From Tsukamurella sp. 1534 (GTDB taxonomy: Bacteria > Actinomycetota > Actinomycetes > Mycobacteriales > Mycobacteriaceae): DNA of 64,000 bases. Every line of letters begins with the position of its first letter. Within the stretch, counting starts at the first letter, position 1. The notes under the pieces were generated by a model, which was not told where the DNA came from, made no database searches, and saw nothing but the letters and a program-made list of their open reading frames with translations. The DNA lies in the NCBI RefSeq assembly GCF_000312385.1, contig NZ_HE997627.1, positions 1,009,282 through 1,073,281 of the forward strand, written 5' to 3'. Shown piece after piece: positions 18,469 through 26,339 of the stretch. Position numbers and translations under genes: made by a program.

Positions 18469-20994
18469 ATGGTTGCCGCGCGCACCGTCGTCGTCGTGGG
18501 TCACGGCATGGTCGGCCACCGGTTCGTCGAGGCGCTCCGCGCCCGCGACGAGGCCGGGGAATGGCGCATCGTCGTGCTGGGCGAGGAGGCCGACGCGGCC
18601 TACGACCGGGTGGGGCTCTCGTCCTACGTCGGCACCTGGGACCGGGGGGAGCTCGCGCTGGCCGGAAACGACTACGCCGGCGACGATCTGGTGGACGTGC
18701 GGCTCGGCGGCAGGGTCACCGGGATCGACACCGCCGCGAAGACCGTCACCACCTCCGGCGACGTCATCGCCTACGACGCCCTGGTCCTGGCGACCGGTTC
18801 GTACGCGTTCGTGCCGCCCGTCCCGGGCCACGACCTGCCGGGTTGCCACGTGTACCGCACCCTCGACGACCTCGACGCGATCCGCGCCGACGCCGAGGCC
18901 GCGCTCGCCCGCGACGAGGGCGCGGTCGGCATGGTGGTCGGCGGCGGCCTTCTCGGTCTGGAGGCAGCGAACGCGCTGCGCACGTTGGGCCTGCGTCCGC
19001 ACGTCGTCGAGGTGAACCCGAGACTGATGCCGCAGCAGGTGGACGGCGGCGGCGGCGAGCACCTGGCGCGGATGATCGGCGAACTGGGTATCGACATCAC
19101 CCTCTCCTCCGGCACGACCGACATCGCGCCCGCCGAACACGGTCTCGCCGTGACACTCAAGGACGAGAGCGTCGTGAACGCCGCGGTCGTGGTGTTCGCG
19201 GCGGGCGTGCGCCCTCGGGACGAGCTGGCCCGCGAGGCGGGCATCACGGTGGGTGAGCGCGGCGGCGTCATCACCGACCTCGGTTGCGCCACCTCGGATC
19301 CCGACGTCTACGCCATCGGTGAGGTGGCCGCGATCGAGGGTCGCTGCTACGGCCTGGTCGGCCCCGGCTACGCGACGGCGGAGGTCGTGGCGGACCGGCT
19401 GCTCGGTGGCGACGCGCAGTTCCCCGGCGCGGACATGTCCACCAAGCTCAAGCTGCTCGGCGTCGACGTGGCGAGTTTCGGCGACGCCCTCGGCACCACG
19501 CCGGGCGCGCTCGACGTGGTGGTCAGCGATCCGATCGGCGGCACCTACGCCAAGCTGGTGCTCTCCGACGACGCGTCCACGCTGCTCGGCGGCGTGCTGG
19601 TGGGCGACGCCTCGCAGTACGGCGTGCTGCGGCCGCTGGTGGGCTCGTCGCTGCCCGGCGACCCCGTCTCCCTGATCTCCCCGGCCACCGGCGACTCCCC
19701 CGGAATCGGCGTGGGCGCGCTGCCGGAGTCCGCCCAGATCTGTTCCTGCAACGACGTTTCCAAGGGAACGCTGTGCAGCGCGATCGCCGACGGCTCGTGC
19801 ACGGTGGCGGAGCTCAAGGGCTGCACCGGCGCGGGCACCTCCTGCGGCTCCTGTGTGCCGCTGCTCTCGCAGCTCCTCGAGGCCGAGGGCGTGACGGTCT
19901 CGAAGTCGCTGTGCGAGCACTTCGCCCAGTCCCGCGCGGAGCTGTTCGAGCTGGTGCAGGCGAGCGGTATCCGCACCTTCTCGGGTCTCATCGAGCGCTT
20001 CGGCTCCGGAACCGGCTGCGACATCTGCAAGCCGACGGTGGCCTCGATCCTCGCGTCCACCAGTTCCGATCACATCCTCTCCGGCGAGCAGGCCTCGCTG
20101 CAGGACTCGAACGACCACTTCCTGGCCAACATCCAGCGCAACGGCACCTACTCCGTGGTGCCGCGGATGCCCGGCGGTGACGTCACCGCCGAGCAGCTGA
20201 TCGTGATCGGCGAGATCGCCCGCGACTTCGGCCTGTACACCAAGATCACCGGCGGTCAGCGGATCGACATGTTCGGTGCCACCGTCGACCAGCTGCCGCT
20301 CATCTGGCGCCGCCTGGTGGACGCCGGCATGGAATCCGGCCAGGCGTACGGCAAATCGCTCCGCACCGTGAAGAGCTGCGTGGGCAGCGACTGGTGCCGC
20401 TACGGCCAACAGGATTCCGTGCAGATGGCGATCGACCTGGAGCTGCGCTACCGCGGCCTGCGCTCGCCGCACAAGATCAAGATGGGCGTTTCCGGGTGCG
20501 CACGCGAGTGCGCGGAGGCCCGCGGCAAGGACGTGGGCGTGATCGCCACCGAGTCCGGGTGGAACCTGTACGTGGGCGGCAACGGCGGCATGACGCCGAA
20601 GCACGCGCAGCTGCTGGCGGGCGATCTCGACCGGGAGACGCTGATCCAGTACGTCGACCGGTTCCTCATGTACTACATCCGCACCGCGGACCGGCTGCAG
20701 CGCACCGCCCCGTGGGTCGAGGCGCTGGACGGCGGCATGGACCGCCTGCGTGAGGTCGTGATCGACGACGCGCTCGGCCTCAACGCCGATTTCGAGGCCA
20801 CGGTGGAGCGGCACGTGGACGGTTACGGCTGCGAGTGGAAGGGCGTGCTCGACGATCCCGACAAGCTCGCCCGTTTCGTCTCGTTCGTCAACGCGCCCGG
20901 CGCACCGGATCCCACCGTCGACTTCGGCGAGAAGAACGGCCGCAAGGTGCCCGTGCTCATGGGCACGCCCGCCATCCCGTCCCGGAAGGACTGA
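18469..20994 (+). CDS. nirB: Assimilatory nitrite reductase [NAD(P)H], large subunit
   Basis: An 841-residue cytoplasmic enzyme reducing nitrite to ammonium with six electrons. The N-terminal FAD/NAD(P)H domain (about 1-400) begins VVVVGHGMVGHRFVE. Two BFD-like [2Fe-2S] segments follow, the first with CSCND and CTGAGTSCGSC from about 425. The C-terminal sirohaem/[4Fe-4S] domain carries CVGSDWC (about 637-643) and CARECAEA (about 677-681), the C-x5-C and C-x3-C cluster ligands. The length is typical for NirB. The start is an ATG behind GAGAGGAG; the longer upstream frame overlaps the previous gene and lacks homology. nirD follows after 2 bp, and the sirohaem chelatase gene is nearby. Confidence 0.95.
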   Translation: MVAARTVVVVGHGMVGHRFVEALRARDEAGEWRIVVLGEEADAAYDRVGLSSYVGTWDRGELALAGNDYAGDDLVDVRLGGRVTGIDTAAKTVTTSGDVIAYDALVLATGSYAFVPPVPGHDLPGCHVYRTLDDLDAIRADAEAALARDEGAVGMVVGGGLLGLEAANALRTLGLRPHVVEVNPRLMPQQVDGGGGEHLARMIGELGIDITLSSGTTDIAPAEHGLAVTLKDESVVNAAVVVFAAGVRPRDELAREAGITVGERGGVITDLGCATSDPDVYAIGEVAAIEGRCYGLVGPGYATAEVVADRLLGGDAQFPGADMSTKLKLLGVDVASFGDALGTTPGALDVVVSDPIGGTYAKLVLSDDASTLLGGVLVGDASQYGVLRPLVGSSLPGDPVSLISPATGDSPGIGVGALPESAQICSCNDVSKGTLCSAIADGSCTVAELKGCTGAGTSCGSCVPLLSQLLEAEGVTVSKSLCEHFAQSRAELFELVQASGIRTFSGLIERFGSGTGCDICKPTVASILASTSSDHILSGEQASLQDSNDHFLANIQRNGTYSVVPRMPGGDVTAEQLIVIGEIARDFGLYTKITGGQRIDMFGATVDQLPLIWRRLVDAGMESGQAYGKSLRTVKSCVGSDWCRYGQQDSVQMAIDLELRYRGLRSPHKIKMGVSGCARECAEARGKDVGVIATESGWNLYVGGNGGMTPKHAQLLAGDLDRETLIQYVDRFLMYYIRTADRLQRTAPWVEALDGGMDRLREVVIDDALGLNADFEATVERHVDGYGCEWKGVLDDPDKLARFVSFVNAPGAPDPTVDFGEKNGRKVPVLMGTPAIPSRKD

Positions 20995-20996
20995 CC

Positions 20997-21404
20997 ATGA
21001 CCGCCGTTCCCTTCGACCTGCACCGCTGGACCCGGGACTGGACCGCCGCCTGCCCCGTCAGCCGGCTCGAGCCGCTGCGCGGCGTGGCAGTGCTGCTCCC
21101 CGACGGGGCGCAGGTGGCGCTGTTCCGGCTGGCCGACGACAGCATTCGCGCCATCGGCAACATCGACCCGATCGGCCGGGCCGCGGTGATGTCCCGCGGC
21201 ATCGTGGGCGACCGCGGCGGCTTCCCCGTCGTGCAGTCGCCGCTGAAGAAACAGGCGTTCAGCCTGCTCGACGGCCGCTGCCTGGACGCACCCGATGTCT
21301 CGATCCCCGTGTACGACGTGCGGATCGCACTGGACGGCACGGTGTTCGTTGCCAATTCCCCGGAGGTCCGGTTCGGGTTCCGTCCCCGTCCCGTCTCCGC
21401 CTGA
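20997..21404 (+). CDS. nirD: Nitrite reductase small subunit
   Basis: A 135-residue Rieske-fold NirD subunit that partners NirB. The Rieske-like beta fold is recognisable from QVALFRLADDSIRAIGNIDP through GGFPVVQSPLKKQAFSLLDG. The usual cysteine/histidine [2Fe-2S] ligands are absent, which is normal for NirD. Its start codon lies 2 bp after the nirB stop, so the two are translated from one message. A small hairpin sits directly behind its stop, consistent with the end of the nirBD operon. Confidence 0.93.
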   Translation: MTAVPFDLHRWTRDWTAACPVSRLEPLRGVAVLLPDGAQVALFRLADDSIRAIGNIDPIGRAAVMSRGIVGDRGGFPVVQSPLKKQAFSLLDGRCLDAPDVSIPVYDVRIALDGTVFVANSPEVRFGFRPRPVSA

Positions 21405-21423
21405 CGGGGAGGTCCGTTCCCCG
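21405..21423 (+). terminator. Short hairpin after nirD
   Basis: CGGGGA and TCCCCG flank a 7-nt loop immediately after the nirD stop. The stem is short with no U-tract, so termination is probably partial and some read-through into the next gene is possible. Confidence 0.4.
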
Positions 21424-21444
21424 CGCCCGGGCGCGCCGCATTAC

Positions 21445-21471
21445 TGTCTCCTCTGGCTGACGAAGGAGACA
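21445..21471 (+). promoter_or_regulatory. Inverted repeat enclosing the ribosome site of the pseudokinase-like gene
   Basis: TGTCTCC (21445-21451) and GGAGACA (21465-21471) form a 7-bp stem over a 13-nt loop. The right arm contains the GGAG of the ribosome-binding site for the ATG at 21476. A folded leader would hide the ribosome site, so translation control is possible; the repeat could equally be a DNA operator. Confidence 0.4.
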
Positions 21472-21475
21472 CGCG

Positions 21476-22153
21476 ATGGCAGCGCAGCAGGACGGGCGCA
21501 GGGACGGTGTGGCCCGGGAACGCGAGAGCGGCCCACTCACGGCGGGGCAGGTGGTGTTCCTGATGAACTCCGTCGCGCCCGACGTGGACGCGTGGGCCGC
21601 CGCGGGCGCACCGCACGGGCGGATCAGCCCCGAGGCACTGAGGATCGAGGCGGACGGCCGGGCCCGGCTGACCGGCACGCCGAGCGTCGCCGAGGCGGAG
21701 GCGCACGCGGCGCCCGAGATCCTGGCCGGCGCACCGTCGACCATCCGGTCCGAGGTGTTCTCGCTGGCGAGCACGACCTACACGCTCCTCACCGGCCACC
21801 CGCCGAACCCGTACGGCTTCGCGACGGTCCGGCGGGCCCGGCCGGATCTGGGCCCCGAGGTGGACGGCGTGATCGCGCAGGCCACGGCGCGCGGCCCCGA
21901 GTTCCGGTTCCCGTCCGCCGTGGCGTTCTCCGACGCCCTCGGCTGGGCGCTCGATTCTCCTGCCGTACCGATCGCGCCCGGGGATCACACTCCGGCGGAG
22001 CCGGTGCGGTCCGCTGCCTCGGCCGCCGGCGCAGCGGCCACGCGGCCCCGCGAGGTCAAGCAGTTCATTCCCGATGCGGCGCTGCCGTGGATCTTCCTCG
22101 TGCTCGTGGTGCTCGCGGCCTGGGGCTTCTTCGCCCTCATCCTCCCCGGCTGA
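21476..22153 (+). CDS. Pseudokinase-like protein with C-terminal membrane anchor
   Basis: A 225-residue protein that looks like a decayed Ser/Thr protein kinase C-lobe. HGRISPEALRIEADGRARLTG aligns with the kinase catalytic loop to DFG stretch (HRD-K-N then DFG), but the catalytic Asp, Lys, Asn and the DFG Asp are all replaced. Then come APEIL (about 79-83, APE motif) and SEVFSLASTTYTLLTGHPP (helix F region). The N-lobe with the ATP-binding lysine is missing. The last 25 residues form one transmembrane helix (WIFLVLVVLAAWGFFALIL), so the protein is probably anchored with its main part in the cytoplasm. A scaffold or sensing role is inference. Its 3' end overlaps the convergent chelatase gene by 17 bp. 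Confidence 0.7.
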   Translation: MAAQQDGRRDGVARERESGPLTAGQVVFLMNSVAPDVDAWAAAGAPHGRISPEALRIEADGRARLTGTPSVAEAEAHAAPEILAGAPSTIRSEVFSLASTTYTLLTGHPPNPYGFATVRRARPDLGPEVDGVIAQATARGPEFRFPSAVAFSDALGWALDSPAVPIAPGDHTPAEPVRSAASAAGAAATRPREVKQFIPDAALPWIFLVLVVLAAWGFFALILPG

Positions 22154-22883
22154 CCGAGCGTGCCCGGCCGCGGGCGATCGCCGACGGGGCGGCGGGCTCG
22201 AGGCCGGCGTGCGCGCGCCGCAGGCACGCCAGCCGCACCACCGAAGGGTGCAGGCCCAGCGGCTCGGCCACCACATCGGCGCCGGAGTCCCGCAGCCGCT
22301 GCTGGAACAGGCCCTCCGCCAAGAGATACGAGGCCACGGCGACGGTGGGCGCACCGTCGGCCCGGACCCGCGCGACGACTTCCGGGACCGAGGGATAGCC
22401 CTCGCTCTGCTGACTGGGAGCGGCGAACGCGATCGAGACCCGTACACCGACGAGGGCGGACAGCGCTGCGGCGGTGCGCCGCAACTCGCCCTGCGCGTGC
22501 ACGTCGCGGGTACCCGCGGCGGCCATCACCACGGCGTCGCCGTGCCGCCACCCGGCCTCCTGGAGCCGGCACAGCATGGCGCGCGCCAGTTCGGGCGACG
22601 GACCGAGTGCGTCGGTCACGGTGACCGCGGCGTGTCCGGACTCCTCGACCTCGCGCGGCAGGTCGTGCCGCACGTGGAAACCGCTGGACAGGAAGGCCGG
22701 GACCGCGACCGTCGGTTCGTCGCCGAGACTCGCCAGGACCTCGGCGGGTGTGGGCCCGAGGACGTCGACGAACGCCACCCGGACCGTCTCACCGAGGCGG
22801 GCGGACATCGCGGCGGCGAGGTCGCCGATCATCGCGACGCCGTGTTCGCTCCGGGTGCCGTGAGCCACGAGCAGGGTTCCCAT
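22137..22883 (-). CDS. Sirohydrochlorin chelatase-type protein (CbiX/SirB)
   Basis: A 248-residue two-half chelatase. The first half begins MGTLLVAHGTRSEHG with the metal-binding His8, and the second conserved block is PAFLSSGFHVRHDLP. It should insert Fe2+ (or Co2+) into sirohydrochlorin. In this context the product is sirohaem, the cofactor of NirB. It is the last gene of the narK-nnaR-cbiX operon and starts 10 bp after the nnaR stop. The same gene set stands around Rv0259c-Rv0261c in M. tuberculosis. The choice of iron over cobalt rests on context. Confidence 0.85.
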   Translation of the reverse strand: MGTLLVAHGTRSEHGVAMIGDLAAAMSARLGETVRVAFVDVLGPTPAEVLASLGDEPTVAVPAFLSSGFHVRHDLPREVEESGHAAVTVTDALGPSPELARAMLCRLQEAGWRHGDAVVMAAAGTRDVHAQGELRRTAAALSALVGVRVSIAFAAPSQQSEGYPSVPEVVARVRADGAPTVAVASYLLAEGLFQQRLRDSGADVVAEPLGLHPSVVRLACLRRAHAGLEPAAPSAIARGRARSVSRGG

Positions 22884-22893
22884 GGATGCTCCT

Positions 22894-24018
22894 TCAGTGC
22901 TCGTCGAGCGCGAGGCGGTACCCGCGCTTGACGACGGTGGCGACGATCTCCTTGTGCCCCAGCCCCGACCGCAGCCGCGCGACGGCGGCCTCGACGGCGT
23001 GCGGGTCGTCCCCGCCCAGGGCCGTGAGCAGGTCGTCCCGGGAGACGACGGTGCCTGGCTCCTTGGTCAGCAGGCGCAGCAGCGTGATCGACGTGGGGGT
23101 CAGTTCGCGCCAATCGCCGTCGACGACGGCGCCGCGGGCGCGGATCCCGAGCCGGTGCCCGGCGACCGCCAGATCGGGTCGCCGGGTGGGGAGGTCCTGT
23201 TCCACGAGCCGCGCGAGGGCGCCCAGCCGCATCCGCTCCGGTGTCACCGACGTGATGCCCACGCGGTCGAGCGGGGTGGCGGTGACGGGGCCGACGCAGT
23301 ACGGGACGACGGGGCCGCGCAGCGCGGCGGCGACCGCGCCGTCGAGGCCGAGCTCGGCCGCGCGTTCCAGCAGCGATGCGGCGGCCGGCGCGGAGGTGAA
23401 CGTGACGGCGTCGACCTCGGCCACGGAGATCCCCTCGACGATCCGGTTCAACCCGGTTCGGTCGGCGGGCTGCTCCCAGCGGTAGACGGGGACCGACACG
23501 ATCTCGGCGCCGAGGTCGCGCAGCCCGTCGAGCAGGCCCGGATTCGGGTCCCACTCGTCGGTGGCGCCGTGCAGCTGCACGGCCACCCGCTGCCCCGTGA
23601 GGTCGCTTCCCGAGAGGTGCGAGAGCACCTCGGCCGAGGACTCCGACGGGGGTGACCATTCCTCGCGCAGACCGGCTGCTCGGAGCGCCCCCGTGGCCTT
23701 GGGGCCGCGGGAGATCACACGGCCCGCGCCGAGCGCGGCGAGCAACTGCTCGGCGACGCCCCAGCCCTCCGCCGCCTCGAGCCAGCCGCGGAAACCGATA
23801 CCGGTGGTGGCCACCAGCAGATCGGGGGGCTCGGCGAGGAGCTCGTCGGTGGCGGCACGGAGCCGCTCGTCGTCGGCCAGCGGCACCATCGAGATGGCGG
23901 GCGCGGCGGTCACGGCGGCGCCGCGCCGTTCGAGCATCGTGGTGAGCTCGTCGGCGCGGCGCGCGGCCGTCACGGCCACGGTGAACCCCGTCAGGGGTGC
24001 GGCCTGGGCCACGGTCAT
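22894..24018 (-). CDS. nnaR: NnaR-type nitrate regulator: HemD-like domain plus winged helix
   Basis: A 374-residue fusion. Residues 1-270 resemble uroporphyrinogen-III synthase (GFTVAVTAARRADELTTMLE, then VAVQLHGATD). The C-terminal 90 residues form an OmpR-like winged helix (LTPTSITLLRLLTKEPGTVVSRDDLLTALGG, then VEAAVARLRSGLG). Proteins of this architecture (NnaR, Rv0260c-like) co-activate nitrate and nitrite assimilation genes with GlnR in Streptomyces and Mycobacterium smegmatis. The HemD-like part is probably a ligand sensor more than an enzyme. The ATG at 24018 has GAGAGGAG ahead of it. It lies between narK and the sirohaem chelatase, matching a pathway-specific role. Confidence 0.85.
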   Translation of the reverse strand: MTVAQAAPLTGFTVAVTAARRADELTTMLERRGAAVTAAPAISMVPLADDERLRAATDELLAEPPDLLVATTGIGFRGWLEAAEGWGVAEQLLAALGAGRVISRGPKATGALRAAGLREEWSPPSESSAEVLSHLSGSDLTGQRVAVQLHGATDEWDPNPGLLDGLRDLGAEIVSVPVYRWEQPADRTGLNRIVEGISVAEVDAVTFTSAPAAASLLERAAELGLDGAVAAALRGPVVPYCVGPVTATPLDRVGITSVTPERMRLGALARLVEQDLPTRRPDLAVAGHRLGIRARGAVVDGDWRELTPTSITLLRLLTKEPGTVVSRDDLLTALGGDDPHAVEAAVARLRSGLGHKEIVATVVKRGYRLALDEH

Positions 24019-24049
24019 CGGGCTCCTCTCGCGGGAGGGTTCGGCACGG

Positions 24050-25462
24050 TCAGGTGTCCACGGAGGTGCCGAGGGTCTCGGCACGACGCGTATCTGCAAG
24101 GGTCCCACGCCCGCGGGGTGCGGGAGTGCGCACGTACACCCGCCAGGTCACCAGGGCGGCCACCACGTAGAAGGCGCCGAACACCCAGAAGGCCGTGGTC
24201 GCGGTGCCGGATGCCTGGTAGGAGGCCCGCAGTACCAGGTTGATGCCCACGCCGCCGAGGCCGCCGACGGCGCCGGCGATTCCGATCACAGCGCCCGACA
24301 TGGCCCGCGAGTAGTGCGTCCGGGCGGCCTCGTCGCCCTCGATCGAGCGCGACTTGGCCTCGAACAGGCTGGGGATGATCTTGTACACGGAGCCGTTGCC
24401 GAGACCGCTGAGCAGGAACAGGGCGATGAAGCCGAGCACGTAGGCGGCCATCGCCGTGCCGGAGGGGGCGCCGGCGCCCGCCGAGGTGGCCGCGGCGATG
24501 AGGACGCCCGCGCCCGCGATCATGCCGCCGAACACGTAGAGGGTGACCCGGCCGCCGCCGATGCGGTCGGCCAGCTTGCCGCCGTAGACGCGGGAGATCG
24601 ACCCCAGTAGCGGCCCGATGAACGCGATCTGCGCGGCGTGCAGGGACGCCTGCGCGACGGACTCCCCGCCCGCCTTGAACGTGGCCTGCAGGACCTGCCC
24701 GAAGGCGAAGGAGAACCCGATGAAGGAACCGAACGTGCCGATGTAGAGCAGGGACACGATCCAGGTGTCACGGTCCTTGACGGCCTTGCGCATGGCGGCC
24801 GTGTCGACGGTCGGGACCTGCAGGTTGTCCATGAACAGCGCCGCGCCGATGCCCGCCACGGCGAGCAGCACCAGGTAGATCGCGCACACCCAGTACGGCT
24901 GCCGGTTGCCCACGGTGGCGATCACCAACAGCCCCACCAGCTGCACCGCGGGGACGCCGATGTTGCCGCCGCCCGCGTTGAGGCCCAGGGCCCAGCCCTT
25001 GAGCCGCTGCGGGAAGAACGCGTTGATGTTGGTCATCGACGACGCGAAGTTGCCGCCACCGAAGCCGGTCAGCGCGGCGCACGCGAGGTACACCCACAGG
25101 GGCTGCCCCGGATTCGCGAGGATGAGGATCGTCGCGATCACGGGGATCGCCAGCACGAACGCGCTGAAGATCGTCCAGTTCCGGCCGCCGAAGCGCGCGG
25201 TGGCCAGGGTGTACGGGATGCGCAGGCAGGATCCGACCAGCGTGGCGGTTGCGCCGATCAAGAACTTGTCGGCCGTGCTCAGCCCGTACACGTCCTGCGG
25301 CATGAACAGCACCATCACCGACCACAGGGACCAGACCGAGAAGCCGACGTGTTCGGCGATCACGGACCACAGCAGGTTGCGCTTGGCGATCTTCTCGCCT
25401 CCCGATTCCCACTGCTCCCTGTTCTCAGGATCCCATTCGGTGATCGTGTGTGTGCGCGGCAT
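24050..25462 (-). CDS. narK: Nitrate/nitrite transporter NarK
   Basis: A 470-residue MFS membrane protein with about 12 hydrophobic helices. The nitrate signature is present in the fifth-helix region, LTGFGGGNFASSMTNINAFF, together with a second glycine-rich segment, SGAVIGIAGAVGGLGGVGIN. It imports nitrate or exchanges nitrate for nitrite. The ATG at 25462 follows GGGAGG; the upstream extension is unrelated sequence. It leads the narK-nnaR-cbiX operon (31-bp and 10-bp gaps), and its promoter region shares a long motif with that of nirB. Confidence 0.93.
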   Translation of the reverse strand: MPRTHTITEWDPENREQWESGGEKIAKRNLLWSVIAEHVGFSVWSLWSVMVLFMPQDVYGLSTADKFLIGATATLVGSCLRIPYTLATARFGGRNWTIFSAFVLAIPVIATILILANPGQPLWVYLACAALTGFGGGNFASSMTNINAFFPQRLKGWALGLNAGGGNIGVPAVQLVGLLVIATVGNRQPYWVCAIYLVLLAVAGIGAALFMDNLQVPTVDTAAMRKAVKDRDTWIVSLLYIGTFGSFIGFSFAFGQVLQATFKAGGESVAQASLHAAQIAFIGPLLGSISRVYGGKLADRIGGGRVTLYVFGGMIAGAGVLIAAATSAGAGAPSGTAMAAYVLGFIALFLLSGLGNGSVYKIIPSLFEAKSRSIEGDEAARTHYSRAMSGAVIGIAGAVGGLGGVGINLVLRASYQASGTATTAFWVFGAFYVVAALVTWRVYVRTPAPRGRGTLADTRRAETLGTSVDT

Positions 25463-25500
25463 GGTTGACCTCCCGGAACCGTCGGCGACCTGTTGACCGG

Positions 25501-25543
25501 CAACGTTAGGGAGACGATGTTGCGCGGCCACTGCCCCGCGTGT
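25501..25543 (-). promoter_or_regulatory. narK upstream motif shared with nirB
   Basis: Read on the minus strand, ACACGCGGGGCA-N3-GGCCGCGCAACATCG-TCTCCCTAACGTT matches the nirB upstream element with one indel. TAACGT would be the -10. The motif centre is about 65 bp before the narK start. It probably binds the NnaR/GlnR system. Confidence 0.6.
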
Positions 25544-25601
25544 CCCGGCGGTGAACTCGTTCTCACAGCCGCACACATCGCACTGTGAGCCCTCCGCGGA
25601 A

Positions 25602-26147
25602 TCAGAAGTCCGGGGCCGGACGCGCCGGAACCGGTCGCAGTAGCACCGCGCCGGACAGGTCGTCCGAGGCCTCGCCCACGCGGTCTCCGTCGGATTCGAT
25701 CGCCTCCCCTCGCTCGGCGGCCGGCGCACCGTCGAGGGAACCCCCGGCCTGGTCCGGGGCACCCGGCATCGCGCGGGTGCGCTCCCCCGCGCCGGCGTAG
25801 TGGCTCGAGCAGAGCCGCAGGTTGAGGCCGATCGCGTCGGCCTTGAGGTCGAGCGAGCTGTGCTTGTGGCCGTCGGTCCCGTCGAAGGTCTCGTGCTTGA
25901 GCTCACCGTGCACCATGACGGGCCGCCCCTTGGCGATGGCGCCGCGCGCGTTGCGTGCCAGGGCGCCGAACGCCTTCACATTGAGCCACAGCGTGCTGGT
26001 CTGCTGCCACGTGCCGTTCTCGTCCACGTAGCCGTTGTTGTGGGCCATCGTGAAGCTGAGGAAGTCGTGGCGCGGATCGCGCTCGGATTCCCGGTAGAAC
26101 AGCTCGTTCGTCACGAACCCCGCTGCGAAGATCATCACTCCGGGCAT
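25602..26147 (-). CDS. Single-stranded DNA-binding protein paralogue
   Basis: A 181-residue OB-fold SSB-like protein. The fold runs from MIFAAGFVTNELFYRESERD through WLNVKAFGALARNARGAIAKGRPVMVHGELK, followed by a low-complexity acidic tail. The tail ends RPAPDF, which resembles but does not exactly match the DDDIPF-type tip of canonical SSB. It is more divergent than the replicative SSB and resembles the second SSB of mycobacteria (Rv2478c). It starts at ATG behind GAGGAGGGG. It stands alone, flanked by a hairpin upstream and the narK promoter downstream. A role in recombination or stress is plausible but not shown. Confidence 0.8.
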   Translation of the reverse strand: MPGVMIFAAGFVTNELFYRESERDPRHDFLSFTMAHNNGYVDENGTWQQTSTLWLNVKAFGALARNARGAIAKGRPVMVHGELKHETFDGTDGHKHSSLDLKADAIGLNLRLCSSHYAGAGERTRAMPGAPDQAGGSLDGAPAAERGEAIESDGDRVGEASDDLSGAVLLRPVPARPAPDF

Positions 26148-26216
26148 GGCGCCCCTCCTCGTCGTCCGACGGAACCGGGCCGATCCCGGCCGTCGAGGAC
26201 GAGTGTCACGCCACGA

Positions 26217-26245
26217 CCCCACCGCGAAGGGCGCTCGCGGTGGGG
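26217..26245 (-). terminator. Hairpin between the lipase-like gene and the SSB paralogue
   Basis: CCCCACCGCGA and TCGCGGTGGGG form a perfect 11-bp stem with an AGGGCGC loop. It lies 95 bp after the stop of the lipid operon and 70 bp before the ssb start on the same strand, so it most likely terminates the lipid operon. Confidence 0.65.
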
Positions 26246-26339
26246 CCTGTGGAGAAAAGACGTTACATACGCTCAGTTGTGGAGGATGCGCCTCTTAGCG
26301 CGGTCTGCGACACCGTGCCGCGCATCCTGTGACGAGGGG

